56,532 nt of DNA from a virus. The DNA is taken from positions 1 through 56,532 of the IMG/VR virus record IMGVR_UViG_3300042311_000667, one strand, 5' to 3'. The notes beneath the pieces were generated by a model. The model had not been told where the DNA came from and searched no databases. It saw only the letters and a program-made list of their open reading frames with translations. Below are positions 15,791 to 25,813 of this stretch, one piece after another. The position numbers were made by a program, and so were the translations under genes. Position 1 is the stretch's first letter. Every line of letters begins with the position of its first letter.

Positions 15791-18700
15791 TTATAAAGGG
15801 GGAGGACAAGTTAGGTTAGTAATTCTCCACCCAGTACCTCCATTAACACCGATGGCAACTATTCTAATTGTCCCAGGTTCAGCCAATGTCTTATTAAACG
15901 TTAATTTAACATCCCCATCAGAGCTTTTAGCGCTAGGAGATGGAATATTAGCAACAACACCTATTTGGTTTCCAACACTTCCACTTGCTCTTGTTGAGGT
16001 ATTTGGTGCAATATCCGCATTTGTATATGATACTGAAATAGTACCATTAGTACTCCAAGCAAAATTTGGGATACCATTAAATACTGCATTTCCTCCGGTA
16101 CCAACATATATGTATTTAGTTAATGTACTAGCATTAAGTATCTCATTAACATAAGTTGTTCTTGTAGGACTATTTGTGTTAAGGTCATCTCCCACAAATA
16201 ATGAATCCGCAACTAATGTATTGTTCCAATATATTTGAAATCTATCAGGAACAGACAGAGCGTTAAATGTTATTGTTACATTTCCTGTATTAGAACCAAT
16301 ATTATTTATTATTTCATAATACCCCGCCTCCCCGGTAGTAGTTAATGACCCATTACAAGGTATTGCCGGTGGAGTTGAACAAGCTGCACAATTACTAAAT
16401 GTTGTTGTGATATTACTAAATTTATCCCCTTGGAATGTACTCCAAATTACATTCGATGGATATGCATAGTTAGTCTCATATCTTCCAAGATATTCCCAAC
16501 AAACATTAGATGAATCTTTAATTACTTGACCAACTACTAATAAACCATGAGGTAATGATTGACCAACCATTGATTTTACCGTTTGAGGAGAAACAGGTTG
16601 ACAAGATTGGAATACATAATAATAATTTGGTGTTGGTGTTGGCGTTTTTGTTAATGTTGGTGTTGGTGTTTGTGTTCGGGTATTTGTAGGTGTTTGAGTT
16701 AGAGTTCCAGCCGGTGTTGATGCTGGGGTTCCACCCGGTGTTCTTGTTGGGGTTTGTGTTAATGTCTGAGTCGGAGTATTTGTTGGAGTCCTTGTTAATG
16801 TTTGTGTCGGAGTTTGTGTTTGTGTTGTAGTTAAAGTTGGTGTAACCGTTGGTGTCGGAGTTTGTGTCGTTAATACCGAACAAGAACCACAGTTACCATA
16901 AACATTGTAAATAGCCGCGATAGTTGAGTCAGATGAGAAATTAAAGTCATCTCTGACATATGTAACACATTCTTGAACATTATTCCCATTAGGATAACTC
17001 ATTAACGCCAAGAATGTAGTACCGGTAGTTATTGGAATACCTAAATAAGTTAAACTATCATTAGTATAAATTTCCGTATTCGTTCCACATAATTTCAATA
17101 CCTTAACCGATACACAACTAAACACTTCATTTAACATATTAAATGTCACTTGACCTCCAACAGGAATATCAGGAGTTGGCATTTGTGTTGGTGTAGAAGT
17201 AACGGTTGGTCCAACAGGTGTATAACCACTTAAACTAAATAAAATTGCAGTATTCTCACATAAATCAACCGGTGTTGGTGGTGTAGGAGTCACAGTATTA
17301 TTTGTGAAATCAAAATCTACATCCCCACAAGGTATAATCGGTATTGGCGTTGGTGTTGGTTCCCAATCACAATCAAAATAGGCGTTAAAATCAAAGGTGG
17401 TACAATCAACAGGTAATGGTGTTGGTGAAGGACACACACCAATAGTAAAATCGTTTGCCGAAATATCCGGACATACTGATTTACAAGGTGTTGCCCCTTG
17501 TAGTACACAACTACCACCTAAACTATTACTTAAACACCAATATGAACCAGTGTAATAAATAAATGAAGTTGTGGTAGAATTACCTGAATAATATTGTAAA
17601 GTATTATAATTACCGGCAACCGTATAATTACCCGTGTATCCTGTTAATGAAGACAATGTTGTACTGAAACAATATACACTATTAGTACAAGGTAATGGAG
17701 TTGTTGAAGGTGTTGGAGTAAAAGTAGGTGTTGGGAGTGGTGTTGCAGTCGGTGTTTGGCTTGGAATACAATAAAGACAATCCGAAAAATCAGGTTCCCC
17801 TAAATCAGGTCCACCCTCTCCCGAAAATTCAATAAATGAATAACAAGCCCCTTCATAATAGTAAGTTGCACCAACAAACGCTGTGTCTTGTTGGACATTA
17901 GCATATAAAATATTACCATTACCACAATTAGTAAGGATTGCGGGAATACTACCAACATTAGGACATAAAATATCCCCACATCCCGAAGAAACTTGGGTCA
18001 TTACACTACCATTACCATTGTATATTGGACCTGAACCATCATAAGTAATAACGGTTGCACATCCATTAAAAGATTCATCACTAATTAAATAAGTTTCCCC
18101 TACAATTAAAGTTGATGGTAAATTAATAAATCTAAAAGTGTTTAATGAATTTGTACAACTTTGAAATTGAACAATATATCCACCAGTTACACTTGGTGTC
18201 GGTGTTTGAGTTGTTGTTGGTGTTGAGGTATTTGTTGGAGTTTGAGTATTTGTTGGCGTTTGCGTTGGAGTTTCGGTATTTGTTGGCGTTTGTGTTTGAG
18301 TTGGAGTAGAAGTTTGAGTGTTTGTTGGTGTTTGAGTTGGAGTTTCTGTATTTGTAGGCGTTTGTGTTTGAGTATTAGTTGGTGTTTGTGTTTGAGTAGT
18401 AGTTGGTGTCGGCGTTGGCGTTGGACAAATAGAATATGAACTTATTACACCACTACCACCATTAACTGTATAACAACCTAAATTACTTGGCCCCGCAGTT
18501 GAAACTAATGAATAATAACCGTCTACAACAGTTGTAACACAACTATCCGAATATAAGACCACTCCCGGTACAATTGGCTCGAAATTTGAATATAAATCAA
18601 CTTGTAAAGTTGTTGAACAGGCCGTACCACAATCAATAGCACTGTATAGAGCTTTACCAATATAATAACAACCAGGTGTTTGAGTTGGAGTAGAAGTTTG

Positions 18701-19405
18701 AGTATTTGTTGGCGTTTGTGTTGGAGTTCCTGTGTTTGTTGGTGTTTGAGTTGGTGTTTCTGTATTTGTTGGTGTTTGTGTTGGTGTAGAAGTCTGAGTA
18801 TTTGTTGGAGTTTGTGTTGGTGTAGATGTATTTGTTGGTGTTGGAGTTGGGGTCGGAGTTAACGGAACACAAATAGTATAATTATTAATTAAACTACTTA
18901 AAATTGTGTAATTAATGACATCGTTTTTATAATATATCGCAAATGTACTTGTTATACCTGAAATACATTCTGCATCAGGGAAAAATCCTGCGGTTCCATA
19001 CCCATCACTTGTTTGACCATTACCATCACAATCAACGTATTGGAAGAAAACTTTGTTATTCTTACTAACATCAGTATTTCCGGTAGCGTCAGCTAAGTCA
19101 GTTGAACTAACTGTCGCATCCGCATTATAACAAACTGTTGCACATGCACTTTGTTGATTCTCATAACTATTACTCGCAATAGTTCCTATATTATTATTAT
19201 AATAAGAAAAGACAAAAGGAATTGAATCGTCACCACAGACTGCACTACTATAAGTACCTGCACTACTATATGATAGTTGAAACGGTGTACCATAACAATC
19301 AGTGTAATCAACAAACACAGTACCATTCTGAGCAGGATTACTATTACCTGTTGCATTCGCAATATCAAGAGCACTTATTATTATGTCATAATCTTTACAA
19401 GCCAT
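15791..19405 (-). CDS. Giant Thr-Pro-linked fibre/adhesin with tandem ATGN/YTDC modules (1,204 aa)
   Basis: Two tandem N-terminal modules of about 60 residues share the pattern 'D-x-x-x-ATGN...N-x-x-VF-x-x-Y-x-DC-x-G...AG...C' (the first DYTDCYG, the second QYVDCDG). The first is paralogous to the start of the 1,510-residue fibre. Thr-Pro linkers at about 182-248, 327-407, 548-570 and 845-928 separate small Cys-paired beta domains. The last 270 residues are a beta-rich domain of unknown family ending in NLTCPPPL. Inferred to be a long, flexible virion surface fibre. It starts 15 nt downstream of a sense TATTTATA within the 66-bp intergenic repeat. Confidence 0.75.
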   Translation of the reverse strand: MACKDYDIIISALDIANATGNSNPAQNGTVFVDYTDCYGTPFQLSYSSAGTYSSAVCGDDSIPFVFSYYNNNIGTIASNSYENQQSACATVCYNADATVSSTDLADATGNTDVSKNNKVFFQYVDCDGNGQTSDGYGTAGFFPDAECISGITSTFAIYYKNDVINYTILSSLINNYTICVPLTPTPTPTPTNTSTPTQTPTNTQTSTPTQTPTNTETPTQTPTNTGTPTQTPTNTQTSTPTQTPGCYYIGKALYSAIDCGTACSTTLQVDLYSNFEPIVPGVVLYSDSCVTTVVDGYYSLVSTAGPSNLGCYTVNGGSGVISSYSICPTPTPTPTTTQTQTPTNTQTQTPTNTETPTQTPTNTQTSTPTQTQTPTNTETPTQTPTNTQTPTNTSTPTTTQTPTPSVTGGYIVQFQSCTNSLNTFRFINLPSTLIVGETYLISDESFNGCATVITYDGSGPIYNGNGSVMTQVSSGCGDILCPNVGSIPAILTNCGNGNILYANVQQDTAFVGATYYYEGACYSFIEFSGEGGPDLGEPDFSDCLYCIPSQTPTATPLPTPTFTPTPSTTPLPCTNSVYCFSTTLSSLTGYTGNYTVAGNYNTLQYYSGNSTTTSFIYYTGSYWCLSNSLGGSCVLQGATPCKSVCPDISANDFTIGVCPSPTPLPVDCTTFDFNAYFDCDWEPTPTPIPIIPCGDVDFDFTNNTVTPTPPTPVDLCENTAILFSLSGYTPVGPTVTSTPTQMPTPDIPVGGQVTFNMLNEVFSCVSVKVLKLCGTNTEIYTNDSLTYLGIPITTGTTFLALMSYPNGNNVQECVTYVRDDFNFSSDSTIAAIYNVYGNCGSCSVLTTQTPTPTVTPTLTTTQTQTPTQTLTRTPTNTPTQTLTQTPTRTPGGTPASTPAGTLTQTPTNTRTQTPTPTLTKTPTPTPNYYYVFQSCQPVSPQTVKSMVGQSLPHGLLVVGQVIKDSSNVCWEYLGRYETNYAYPSNVIWSTFQGDKFSNITTTFSNCAACSTPPAIPCNGSLTTTGEAGYYEIINNIGSNTGNVTITFNALSVPDRFQIYWNNTLVADSLFVGDDLNTNSPTRTTYVNEILNASTLTKYIYVGTGGNAVFNGIPNFAWSTNGTISVSYTNADIAPNTSTRASGSVGNQIGVVANIPSPSAKSSDGDVKLTFNKTLAEPGTIRIVAIGVNGGTGWRITNLTCPPPL

Positions 19406-19420
19406 TCAAATTTGTTTTAC

Positions 19421-19486
19421 TATAAATAACCCAATAGTGGGTTTTATACAAAAAGAAATATAGTTTTATTAAAAAACAAATAAAGA
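19421..19486 (-). repeat. 66-bp intergenic direct repeat, copy 1 (upstream of the 1,204-aa gene)
   Basis: This segment matches 23873-23938 at 64 of 66 positions. On the minus strand it ends with a hairpin (AACCCA-CTAT-TGGGTT, six paired bases) that runs straight into TATTTATA, 15 nt before the ATG at 19405. It probably carries the promoter and/or leader of the fibre gene. The rest of the 109-nt gap (19487-19514) is AT-rich with no recognised signal. Confidence 0.85.
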
Positions 19487-19514
19487 CGATAAGGTCGTAG
19501 AAAAGATAAATACT

Positions 19515-22500
19515 TTATTTGTTATGTGTTAAGACATTATTCGCAAAATACAAGTTACTATTATTAACGTCAACATCATAAACCGTTGTTGGTTCTGTAA
19601 TTACCACTAATGAAGTAATTTCAAATTCAGTATTATCAATATCCAATAATACATCACCAACGTTTAATTCTGATGTTGTTCTGATATACCAAACACCATT
19701 TTGTTTAACAACGTGGTTATGAGAATCGGTTGCAATTAATCTACCATTATTAATGTTAACAACTGAATCAAATTCGTATGTTGTAAAATTAATAACCGTT
19801 GATGTTGAACTAACATAATTCAATGTATCACTACTCCAAGAGTACCACTCATTCGCAGGTTGAGGCATTCCTGATACATCAATAGATTTAAGTACATCAT
19901 TCACTTGAATATCTTGTATTAATTTGGTTGACCCATCCGATAATGTTATTAAGGTATCGGAAACTAAACATCCAGTACACAAAGAACAAACTCCAAAAGA
20001 TGTACCGTCCCAATATCTTCGATTTGTTCCATCACTATACCACCCCGCCGTTGCAGGAGATAAATAACAATTACCCTCTCCGTCACCCGAATTTAAAATT
20101 GTTGCTGAACACAAATCACAACTATCGGCACAATTAAAATCAAGCAATGGGTTATTACAAGCATTAGAAGCGCTTAAACCATATTGAAAGTCTGTTAAAC
20201 ATAAAGATGGTGGTGTTGTTGGTGTTGGGGTTGGTGTTGGTGGAGGTAAACAACAATCATTTACCGCTATTTCCCAATAACCATCACCATCACCACCGGT
20301 TTTTACAACACTATCTTGTTGAGCACAAACATCTAATGGCGAGTCAAATTCACCTACACCTACATTTGTTACGGTTCCATTACAAGCAGTATATTGATAA
20401 TTTGTATACCCAATGTAAGGGGTAAATGGTGGACTACTAGTATAAAATAATGTATAACATACACAAACTATTGGTAGTGTTTCGGTTGGTGTTGGTGTTA
20501 AGGTTGGAGTTACTGTTGGAGTTTGAGTTCTTGTTGGTGTATTAGTAGGTGTTTTTGTTAGTGTATTAGTTGGTGTATTTGTTGGTGTTTTAGTTTGAGT
20601 TGGCGTTTGAGTTGGAGCTAAATAAAATAAAACGTTAGAAAATGAACTTGTAGTCGGTGAAGTATTACATCCTTGATAAACTTTATAATAAGTAGCAACT
20701 AAAGGTTTTGAGAAAGTATAAGAACTTCCACAAGCACATGCCGTACAAATTATTGTATAATTTATTCCATCAGTTGATGAATACCAAAATAAAGCTCCAC
20801 AAGAACCTCCACCAGCAGGTAATGAATAGTTAATTGTTAAAGTTGAACCATTATCAACGATATTATTTAAAACAGGTGCCAAACATTCAGGTGTTGTTGT
20901 TGGAGTTATTGTGTTTGTAGGGGTATTTGTTGGGGTTTTAGTTATAGTATTTGTTGGTGTTATTGTGTTTGTAGGGGTATTTGTTGGGGTTTTAGTTATA
21001 GTATTTGTTGGCGTTTGAGTCATTGTTTTTGTAGGTGTTGGAGTAGGGGTTTGTGTAAATTCACTTGTAATACAACTTGGTGATTGTGCCGCTCCTGAAA
21101 TACCTGGAACACCAGCAACTGTTTGTACGAATGTTGCTGCTAAGGTTGTAGGGTTAATTGACCATACTTGACGGGTACCCTGTACAACATATAATGTGGT
21201 ACCAACAATGTACATACCCCAAGCATTAGTAAACGGTAATTGGGTGGAGTTCCAAACTGTACCATCACTTAAGAATTCACCAATAAAACTATTAGACCCA
21301 TTCGAATATGTTACAAAATAGTGTGTTGTTGTTGGATTATAAACTATGTCTCCATCAACAAATGTACCGGATGGTAAATTAAATAATAAAGTACTTGTTG
21401 CAGTTGTTGTTGTAATATTTAACGAATATATTGAAGAACCACCCATTAATAATGTAGTATTATTAATTGCCCCTAATCCTGCCCCATACGCTCCTGCCGG
21501 ATAAGATATTATTCTATTAGGCGTTTGAGATACACTAAACGGACTCAATGTTAAATCATATTCATAAATATCAGTAGTATTGTATAACCATAATTTATTA
21601 CTTGTCATAGCAATATCAGGGGAACCAATCCCAGTTGATAATACTAACTCTGAAGTATTAAGAGTTGGATTATAATGATATACATTTCCTGAATTATTAA
21701 ATGCAACATCACAACTGTTAAAAATTATCGGAGTTGCAGTTGGTGTTGGAGTTTGAGTTGATGTTCTTGTAGGTGTTTGAGTTTGAGTTGCGGTGTTAGT
21801 AGGAGTTTGAGTTATTGTGTTAGTTGGTGTTATTGTATTGGTAGGGGTATTTGTTGGAGTTTGAGTTATTGTGTTAGTTGGTGTTATTGTATTGGTAGGG
21901 GTATTTGTTGGAGTTTGAGTTATTGTGTTAGTTGGCGTTTGAGTTTGACTTGCAGTGTTAGTAGGTGTTTGAGTTATTGTGTTCGTTGGCGTTTGAGTTT
22001 GACTTGCAGTGTTAGTAGGTGTTTGAGTTATTGTGTTAGTTGGCGTGTTTGTTGGCGTTTGAGTTTGAGTAGCAGTGTTAGTCGGAGTACTAGTCTCTGT
22101 GTTAGTTGGCGTGTTTGTTGGCGTTTGAGTTTGAGTAGCAGTGTTAGTCGGAGTACTAGTCTCTGTGTTTGTTGGCGTGTTTGTTGGCGTTTGAGTTTGA
22201 GTAGCAGTGTTAGTCGGAGTACTAGTCTCTGTGTTTGTTGGCGTGTTTGTTGGTGTCTCAGTATTTGTCGGAGTCGGAGTATTAGTCGGAGTTTCTGTAT
22301 TTGCAGGTGTTGGTGTTTGAGTCGGAGTTTCTGTATTAGTTGGCGTATTAGTCGGAGTACTAGTCTCTGTGTTTGTTGGAGTGTTAGTTGGAGTTTCTGT
22401 ATTAGTTGGCGTTATAGTTTGTGTTGGTGTTTCAGTATTAGTCGGAGTTGGAGTCTGAGTAGCAGTATTAGTCGGAGTACTAGTCTCTGTGTTTGTCGGA

Positions 22501-23843
22501 GTTGGAGTCTGAGTAGCAGTATTAGTCGGAGTACTAGTCTCTGTGTTTGTTGGCGTGTTTGTAGGTGTTATAGTTTGTGTTGGTGTTTCAGTATTAGTCG
22601 GAGTCGGAGTATTAGTCGGAGTTTCTGTATTTGTTGGCGTGTTTGTTGGCGTCTCAGTATTAGTTTGAGTTGGAGTATTAGTCGGAGTTTCTGTATTTGT
22701 AGGTGTTGGAGTGTTAGTTGAAGTTTGGGTTGGAGTTTGAGTTGGTTGGGCATCTGTTGGTGTTACAGTGTTAGTTGGTGTTGGTGTTTGAGTTAACACA
22801 GGACAATAAGTTGGCGTTACACAAATATTTGTATCTGACCCGTTATATCTTGTTACTAACGCATTATAGTTATTTACAATCTCATTCGACGTTAATCCTC
22901 TATTAAAAATTTGAACTTCTCCGATATTACCATCAAAATATTCAGTTATATTTGTTAATCCTATTGTAAGGTTATTAGCATTAGGAACATTATGCCCGGT
23001 AGGAGTGTCAGAACCAATTAAAACACCATTAACCCAAATACTTCTTGTAGTACCATCAAAAGTAGCAACCGCATTATACCAAAGTCCCGGTGTTATTGTT
23101 GTTGTAACACTTAAATCGTTTGCCCACCAATAATTTACCAATCCTGAAGAAGTAAGTCGGAAAGCATTTACTTGATTTGTTGCACCATAATTACCCCACC
23201 CAACAAGACCTTTTTCCCCAAGAGTATCAGTATTAAACCAAACACTTATAGTGTAATTTGAATTACCGATTGGTATATTTGTTGGTGTTGTAAAAGAAAC
23301 ATATTGATTGGCACCATTAAAACCCAAATAACCCTTTAAACCTGAGTTATAAGTAACACCATTAACCAATGTTCCGTTATTGTTGGGATTATTAGTTAAG
23401 TCATACCATACAGTACCTGTTTTTGGGTATGAAGATGGTAATCCTGCGTCAAGATTTAAGGTATTACCACTTGTAACAATTGGTGGGTAATTTTGATTGG
23501 TTACAAATATTCCATTTGTAATCGCCCAATCCATCGCGGTTAATAAAGTTAGAAATGGACCTTCGGATTTTGCTATCGCAATTCTATTAATAAGATTAAT
23601 TAAACTCTCATCCGTTAAATCATTAGTACAATAACATAACATAAATGCAGACTCTTCATCTGTCTTATTCATAAAATAAGAATCAATTAGAAGATTATAA
23701 TTATCACATACCCCACAAGTCGAGCACCAATCCAAATTAGTTAAATTAACAGAACTATTTACAGCAACTGAAACCCTACTGGTATTTAACGCCCAATCTT
23801 GATTACTACCTGCGTTATACGCCATCAAACTAACATTTGCCAT
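19515..23843 (-). CDS. Giant mosaic fibre with LamG lectin, propeller and C-terminal Hint domain (1,442 aa)
   Basis: Modules in order: an N-terminal domain with Cys residues (1-120); a LamG/concanavalin-like lectin domain (about 124-335, with YTISVWF and [11 protein letters not shown]); a very long Thr-Pro linker (348-703); a propeller-like domain (705-920) paralogous to one in the 1,510-residue fibre; a second linker; an FN3-like domain (about 990-1070); a third linker; Cys-rich modules; and a terminal Hint domain (1292-1441). The Hint core has C1292, T-x-x-H (TDSH, T1372/H1375) and a final His-Asn followed by one Lys. Inferred to be a carbohydrate-binding virion fibre that can process itself. 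The gene is bracketed by 66-bp direct repeats. Confidence 0.8.
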   Translation of the reverse strand: MANVSLMAYNAGSNQDWALNTSRVSVAVNSSVNLTNLDWCSTCGVCDNYNLLIDSYFMNKTDEESAFMLCYCTNDLTDESLINLINRIAIAKSEGPFLTLLTAMDWAITNGIFVTNQNYPPIVTSGNTLNLDAGLPSSYPKTGTVWYDLTNNPNNNGTLVNGVTYNSGLKGYLGFNGANQYVSFTTPTNIPIGNSNYTISVWFNTDTLGEKGLVGWGNYGATNQVNAFRLTSSGLVNYWWANDLSVTTTITPGLWYNAVATFDGTTRSIWVNGVLIGSDTPTGHNVPNANNLTIGLTNITEYFDGNIGEVQIFNRGLTSNEIVNNYNALVTRYNGSDTNICVTPTYCPVLTQTPTPTNTVTPTDAQPTQTPTQTSTNTPTPTNTETPTNTPTQTNTETPTNTPTNTETPTNTPTPTNTETPTQTITPTNTPTNTETSTPTNTATQTPTPTNTETSTPTNTATQTPTPTNTETPTQTITPTNTETPTNTPTNTETSTPTNTPTNTETPTQTPTPANTETPTNTPTPTNTETPTNTPTNTETSTPTNTATQTQTPTNTPTNTETSTPTNTATQTQTPTNTPTNTETSTPTNTATQTQTPTNTPTNTITQTPTNTASQTQTPTNTITQTPTNTASQTQTPTNTITQTPTNTPTNTITPTNTITQTPTNTPTNTITPTNTITQTPTNTATQTQTPTRTSTQTPTPTATPIIFNSCDVAFNNSGNVYHYNPTLNTSELVLSTGIGSPDIAMTSNKLWLYNTTDIYEYDLTLSPFSVSQTPNRIISYPAGAYGAGLGAINNTTLLMGGSSIYSLNITTTTATSTLLFNLPSGTFVDGDIVYNPTTTHYFVTYSNGSNSFIGEFLSDGTVWNSTQLPFTNAWGMYIVGTTLYVVQGTRQVWSINPTTLAATFVQTVAGVPGISGAAQSPSCITSEFTQTPTPTPTKTMTQTPTNTITKTPTNTPTNTITPTNTITKTPTNTPTNTITPTTTPECLAPVLNNIVDNGSTLTINYSLPAGGGSCGALFWYSSTDGINYTIICTACACGSSYTFSKPLVATYYKVYQGCNTSPTTSSFSNVLFYLAPTQTPTQTKTPTNTPTNTLTKTPTNTPTRTQTPTVTPTLTPTPTETLPIVCVCYTLFYTSSPPFTPYIGYTNYQYTACNGTVTNVGVGEFDSPLDVCAQQDSVVKTGGDGDGYWEIAVNDCCLPPPTPTPTPTTPPSLCLTDFQYGLSASNACNNPLLDFNCADSCDLCSATILNSGDGEGNCYLSPATAGWYSDGTNRRYWDGTSFGVCSLCTGCLVSDTLITLSDGSTKLIQDIQVNDVLKSIDVSGMPQPANEWYSWSSDTLNYVSSTSTVINFTTYEFDSVVNINNGRLIATDSHNHVVKQNGVWYIRTTSELNVGDVLLDIDNTEFEITSLVVITEPTTVYDVDVNNSNLYFANNVLTHNK
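19518..19970 (-). other. Region encoding an intact C-terminal Hint (intein-like) domain
   Basis: About 150 codons. The nucleophile Cys opens [13 protein letters not shown] and is followed by a turn [10 protein letters not shown]. Block B reads ATDSHNHVV. The C-terminal block ([16 protein letters not shown], then VLTHNK) ends with His-Asn plus a single Lys. These are the residues needed for N-S acyl shift and Asn cyclisation in inteins and bacterial intein-like domains. No homing endonuclease is present. Confidence 0.8.
21735..22800 (-). repeat. Thr-Pro-(Asn/Gln) linker repeat array in the 1,442-aa fibre
   Basis: About 355 residues of near-perfect low-complexity sequence built from [11 protein letters not shown]-like units, with longer blocks such as [17 protein letters not shown] recurring almost exactly. 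At DNA level the repeats are 12-60 nt and highly similar, so slippage and recombination are likely. Shorter arrays of the same type occur near 12.0-12.45, 14.5-14.9, 15.2-15.35, 16.6-16.9, 18.2-18.9 and 37.77-38.53 kb. Confidence 0.9.
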
Positions 23844-23872
23844 CTATATTATTTTTTGTTTTTTAACACTAT

Positions 23873-23938
23873 TATAAATAACCCCATAGTGGGTTTTATA
23901 CAAAAAGAAATATACTTTTATTAAAAAACAAATAAAGA
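23873..23938 (-). repeat. 66-bp intergenic direct repeat, copy 2 (upstream of the 1,442-aa gene)
   Basis: Same orientation and 64/66 identity to 19421-19486, 4,452 bp away. On the minus strand its TATTTATA (23880-23873) lies 29 nt before the ATG at 23843. One of the two differences removes a base pair from the hairpin stem. Copy 2 lies in the divergent gap (23844-23963) between the fibre gene and the small plus-strand gene. Confidence 0.85.
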
Positions 23939-23951
23939 TAGGGGTTGGGAA

Positions 23952-23959
23952 TATTTATA
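23952..23959 (+). promoter_or_regulatory. Sense-strand TATTTATA motif before the 61-aa plus-strand gene
   Basis: On the plus strand TATTTATA is followed by AGAT and the ATG at 23964, a 4-nt spacing like that at 9082-9089 on the other strand. Its presence in sense orientation before a plus-strand gene supports a directional signal rather than chance AT-richness. Confidence 0.4.
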
Positions 23960-23963
23960 AGAT

Positions 23964-24149
23964 ATGAAACTTCTTTCAACCATAGAAAAAATTATCCAAG
24001 AAGCCGAAGATAATTACAATAACGCCTGTGAAGGTGCAACATCCATTGATGAATTAGATAGACTTGAAAAACAATATAACGATTCATTAAAATTATTAAC
24101 ATTTTATAAGTTTAATGAACACAAAAACCCTCCAAGTGAGGACATTTAG
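23964..24149 (+). CDS. Small helical hypothetical protein (61 aa)
   Basis: A short acidic protein (MKLLSTIEKIIQEAEDNY...) rich in Glu, Lys, Leu and Asn, predicted to form one or two helices in coiled-coil style. It is the first gene on the plus strand and is followed 26 nt later by a strong hairpin terminator, which supports it as a genuine short transcription unit. No family is recognised. It may be unrelated to the glycosyltransferase genes, because the terminator separates them. Confidence 0.6.
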   Translation: MKLLSTIEKIIQEAEDNYNNACEGATSIDELDRLEKQYNDSLKLLTFYKFNEHKNPPSEDI

Positions 24150-24175
24150 GACCGTTATCAGTAATGGTAACATAT

Positions 24176-24210
24176 AAAAAGGGAAAGTTCGCTACTATTC
24201 CCTTTTTTTT
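24176..24210 (+). terminator. Rho-independent terminator after the 61-aa gene
   Basis: AAAAAGGGAA pairs with TTCCCTTTTT across a 12-nt loop and is followed by a T run. The A run before the stem would also give a T run on the other strand, so it can act in both directions. It insulates the glycosyltransferase genes from upstream transcription. Confidence 0.8.
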
Positions 24211-24248
24211 ATTCTTAATTTTTGTATATTTTAAACAAAATTTAACTT

Positions 24249-25811
24249 ATGAAACATAAAGAAATATCTCGTATTGATTTAATAAACGAAATTGGGAAAG
24301 AGTTTCCAAAAGGAAAAGGTGTAGAAGTAGGAACATTTAAAGGTGAGTTCTCAAAAGAAATTATGGAAAATTGGGAAGGTTCATTGTATATGGTTGATGT
24401 TTGGAGACCTCTATCAAATGAAGAATACTTAGATGCAAGTAACCACGGTAATCATGAAACTCAAATTTATGGTGAAGCGATGAATAACATTAAAGGATTT
24501 GAAGATAGAGCAGTAATGGTTAGAGCAACCTCAGAAATCGCCTCTAATATGTTTGAAGACAATTCTTTAGATTTTGTCTACATTGATGCAAATCACGCTT
24601 ACGATTATGTTGTTCAAGATATTGAATTATGGTATCCTAAAGTAAAAGAAGGCGGTTATTTATGTGGTCACGATTATATCAACATGGATTGGAATAAAGA
24701 CCCTAATTTTACCCAAAATGGAAAAGATAAACACATTTATAGTAATAATTTCTATCACGGAGTATTTGGAGTTAATCCGGCTGTTGATGAATTTTGTGAG
24801 AAAAATGGGTATGATTCTCAAGTAACTAAAGAATGGTTTGGAACTTGGTGGTTAAAAAAAAAAGTAGATACTAAAAAAATTGCGGTCTTAGTTGTTTATG
24901 ACGACAACTACGAAGAAATGAAAAAAATAACCGTTGATGATAACATTCAACAATATTGTGAATTACACAATTACACATTAATAAAACATAAAGTTGAAGA
25001 GACTGATAGACACGCGTCGTGGTACAAAATATCAAAATCAATTGAACTATTAAAATCAAATGAATTTGATTGGGTGTTTTTTATTGATTTGGATTGTTTA
25101 ATAATGAATCCAACTATCAAATTGGAAACCATTATTGACGAAAAATATTCATTTATCGTCCCCTCACATAATATACCCGCAATTGACACTCCAACCATCA
25201 CCCCATTCAATACTGATAATACAATAACAAGTCAATTTTTAGTTAAAAATGACGAAATGGGTATTAAAATATTAGAAGACATATGGGAGGCCAATGGATG
25301 GCCGGAAAATATGGATATTAATACTTTTGACTACGAGGGTAGACAGGCAAGAATAACCATTATAAAACCGGAATTTTCAAATCACATTAAAATTATTGAT
25401 GAAAAAATACTGAATCGATTTTGGTATATGAATTCACCATTTATGGTTTTCCATAATTTTGATGTGAATAATTTGGTATGGAATCCGGGAGACTTCATTG
25501 TACACGTAACCGGTTATAAAAAAGAGGACCGAATTAAATTACTAAGTGATTTAAATTATTTCTCAGGTGGTAAGGTAGTTAATGTTAAATTAAAAAACGG
25601 TACCCTATCATTTAAACCACTACTTGATTTACCTTATCTAAAACTACAAATTTTAGATGACCAAAATAATATAATTTTAGAACAAGAATACATGGACATG
25701 AGTTCAAAACAACCGTATTCACTAAACTTATCAAACTTCAAAAATACCAATAATTTTATAATTAAAGGTTATAATAAAATCAACAATTTAATATCATTAC
25801 ATAAAGTTTAA
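24249..25811 (+). CDS. Class I methyltransferase-glycosyltransferase fusion (520 aa)
   Basis: Residues about 15-160 read as an SAM-dependent methyltransferase fold: the glycine motif VEVGTFKGEF (E26, G28), MVDVW, and DFVYIDANHAYDYVVQD, which is typical of the Methyltransf_24-like group. From about 212 a GT-A glycosyltransferase follows, with D-x-D at D280/D282 (FFIDLDCLIMN) for metal and nucleotide sugar. The last 100 residues may be an accessory beta domain. The two activities suggest a methylated sugar or glycan being built. The gene lies 2 nt before the three-module glycosyltransferase and is surely co-transcribed. A TATATTTT sequence at 24225-24232 could be a weak -7 box. Target may be virion protein or host envelope glycan. 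Confidence 0.75.
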   Translation: MKHKEISRIDLINEIGKEFPKGKGVEVGTFKGEFSKEIMENWEGSLYMVDVWRPLSNEEYLDASNHGNHETQIYGEAMNNIKGFEDRAVMVRATSEIASNMFEDNSLDFVYIDANHAYDYVVQDIELWYPKVKEGGYLCGHDYINMDWNKDPNFTQNGKDKHIYSNNFYHGVFGVNPAVDEFCEKNGYDSQVTKEWFGTWWLKKKVDTKKIAVLVVYDDNYEEMKKITVDDNIQQYCELHNYTLIKHKVEETDRHASWYKISKSIELLKSNEFDWVFFIDLDCLIMNPTIKLETIIDEKYSFIVPSHNIPAIDTPTITPFNTDNTITSQFLVKNDEMGIKILEDIWEANGWPENMDINTFDYEGRQARITIIKPEFSNHIKIIDEKILNRFWYMNSPFMVFHNFDVNNLVWNPGDFIVHVTGYKKEDRIKLLSDLNYFSGGKVVNVKLKNGTLSFKPLLDLPYLKLQILDDQNNIILEQEYMDMSSKQPYSLNLSNFKNTNNFIIKGYNKINNLISLHKV

Positions 25812-25813
25812 AT

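Noticed and set aside
21777-22721. 314-codon Cys/Ser/Trp-rich open frame on the plus strand
   Set aside because: Antisense of the Thr-Pro linker in the 1,442-residue fibre; composition is dictated by the repeat.
19515-23843. Active intein with homing endonuclease
   Set aside because: The Hint region is only about 150 residues, is at the C-terminus with one residue after Asn and has no endonuclease domain.
24150-24248. Small RNA or riboswitch in the gap before the glycosyltransferase genes
   Set aside because: The hairpin with T run is explained by a simple terminator; no further conserved structure is visible.
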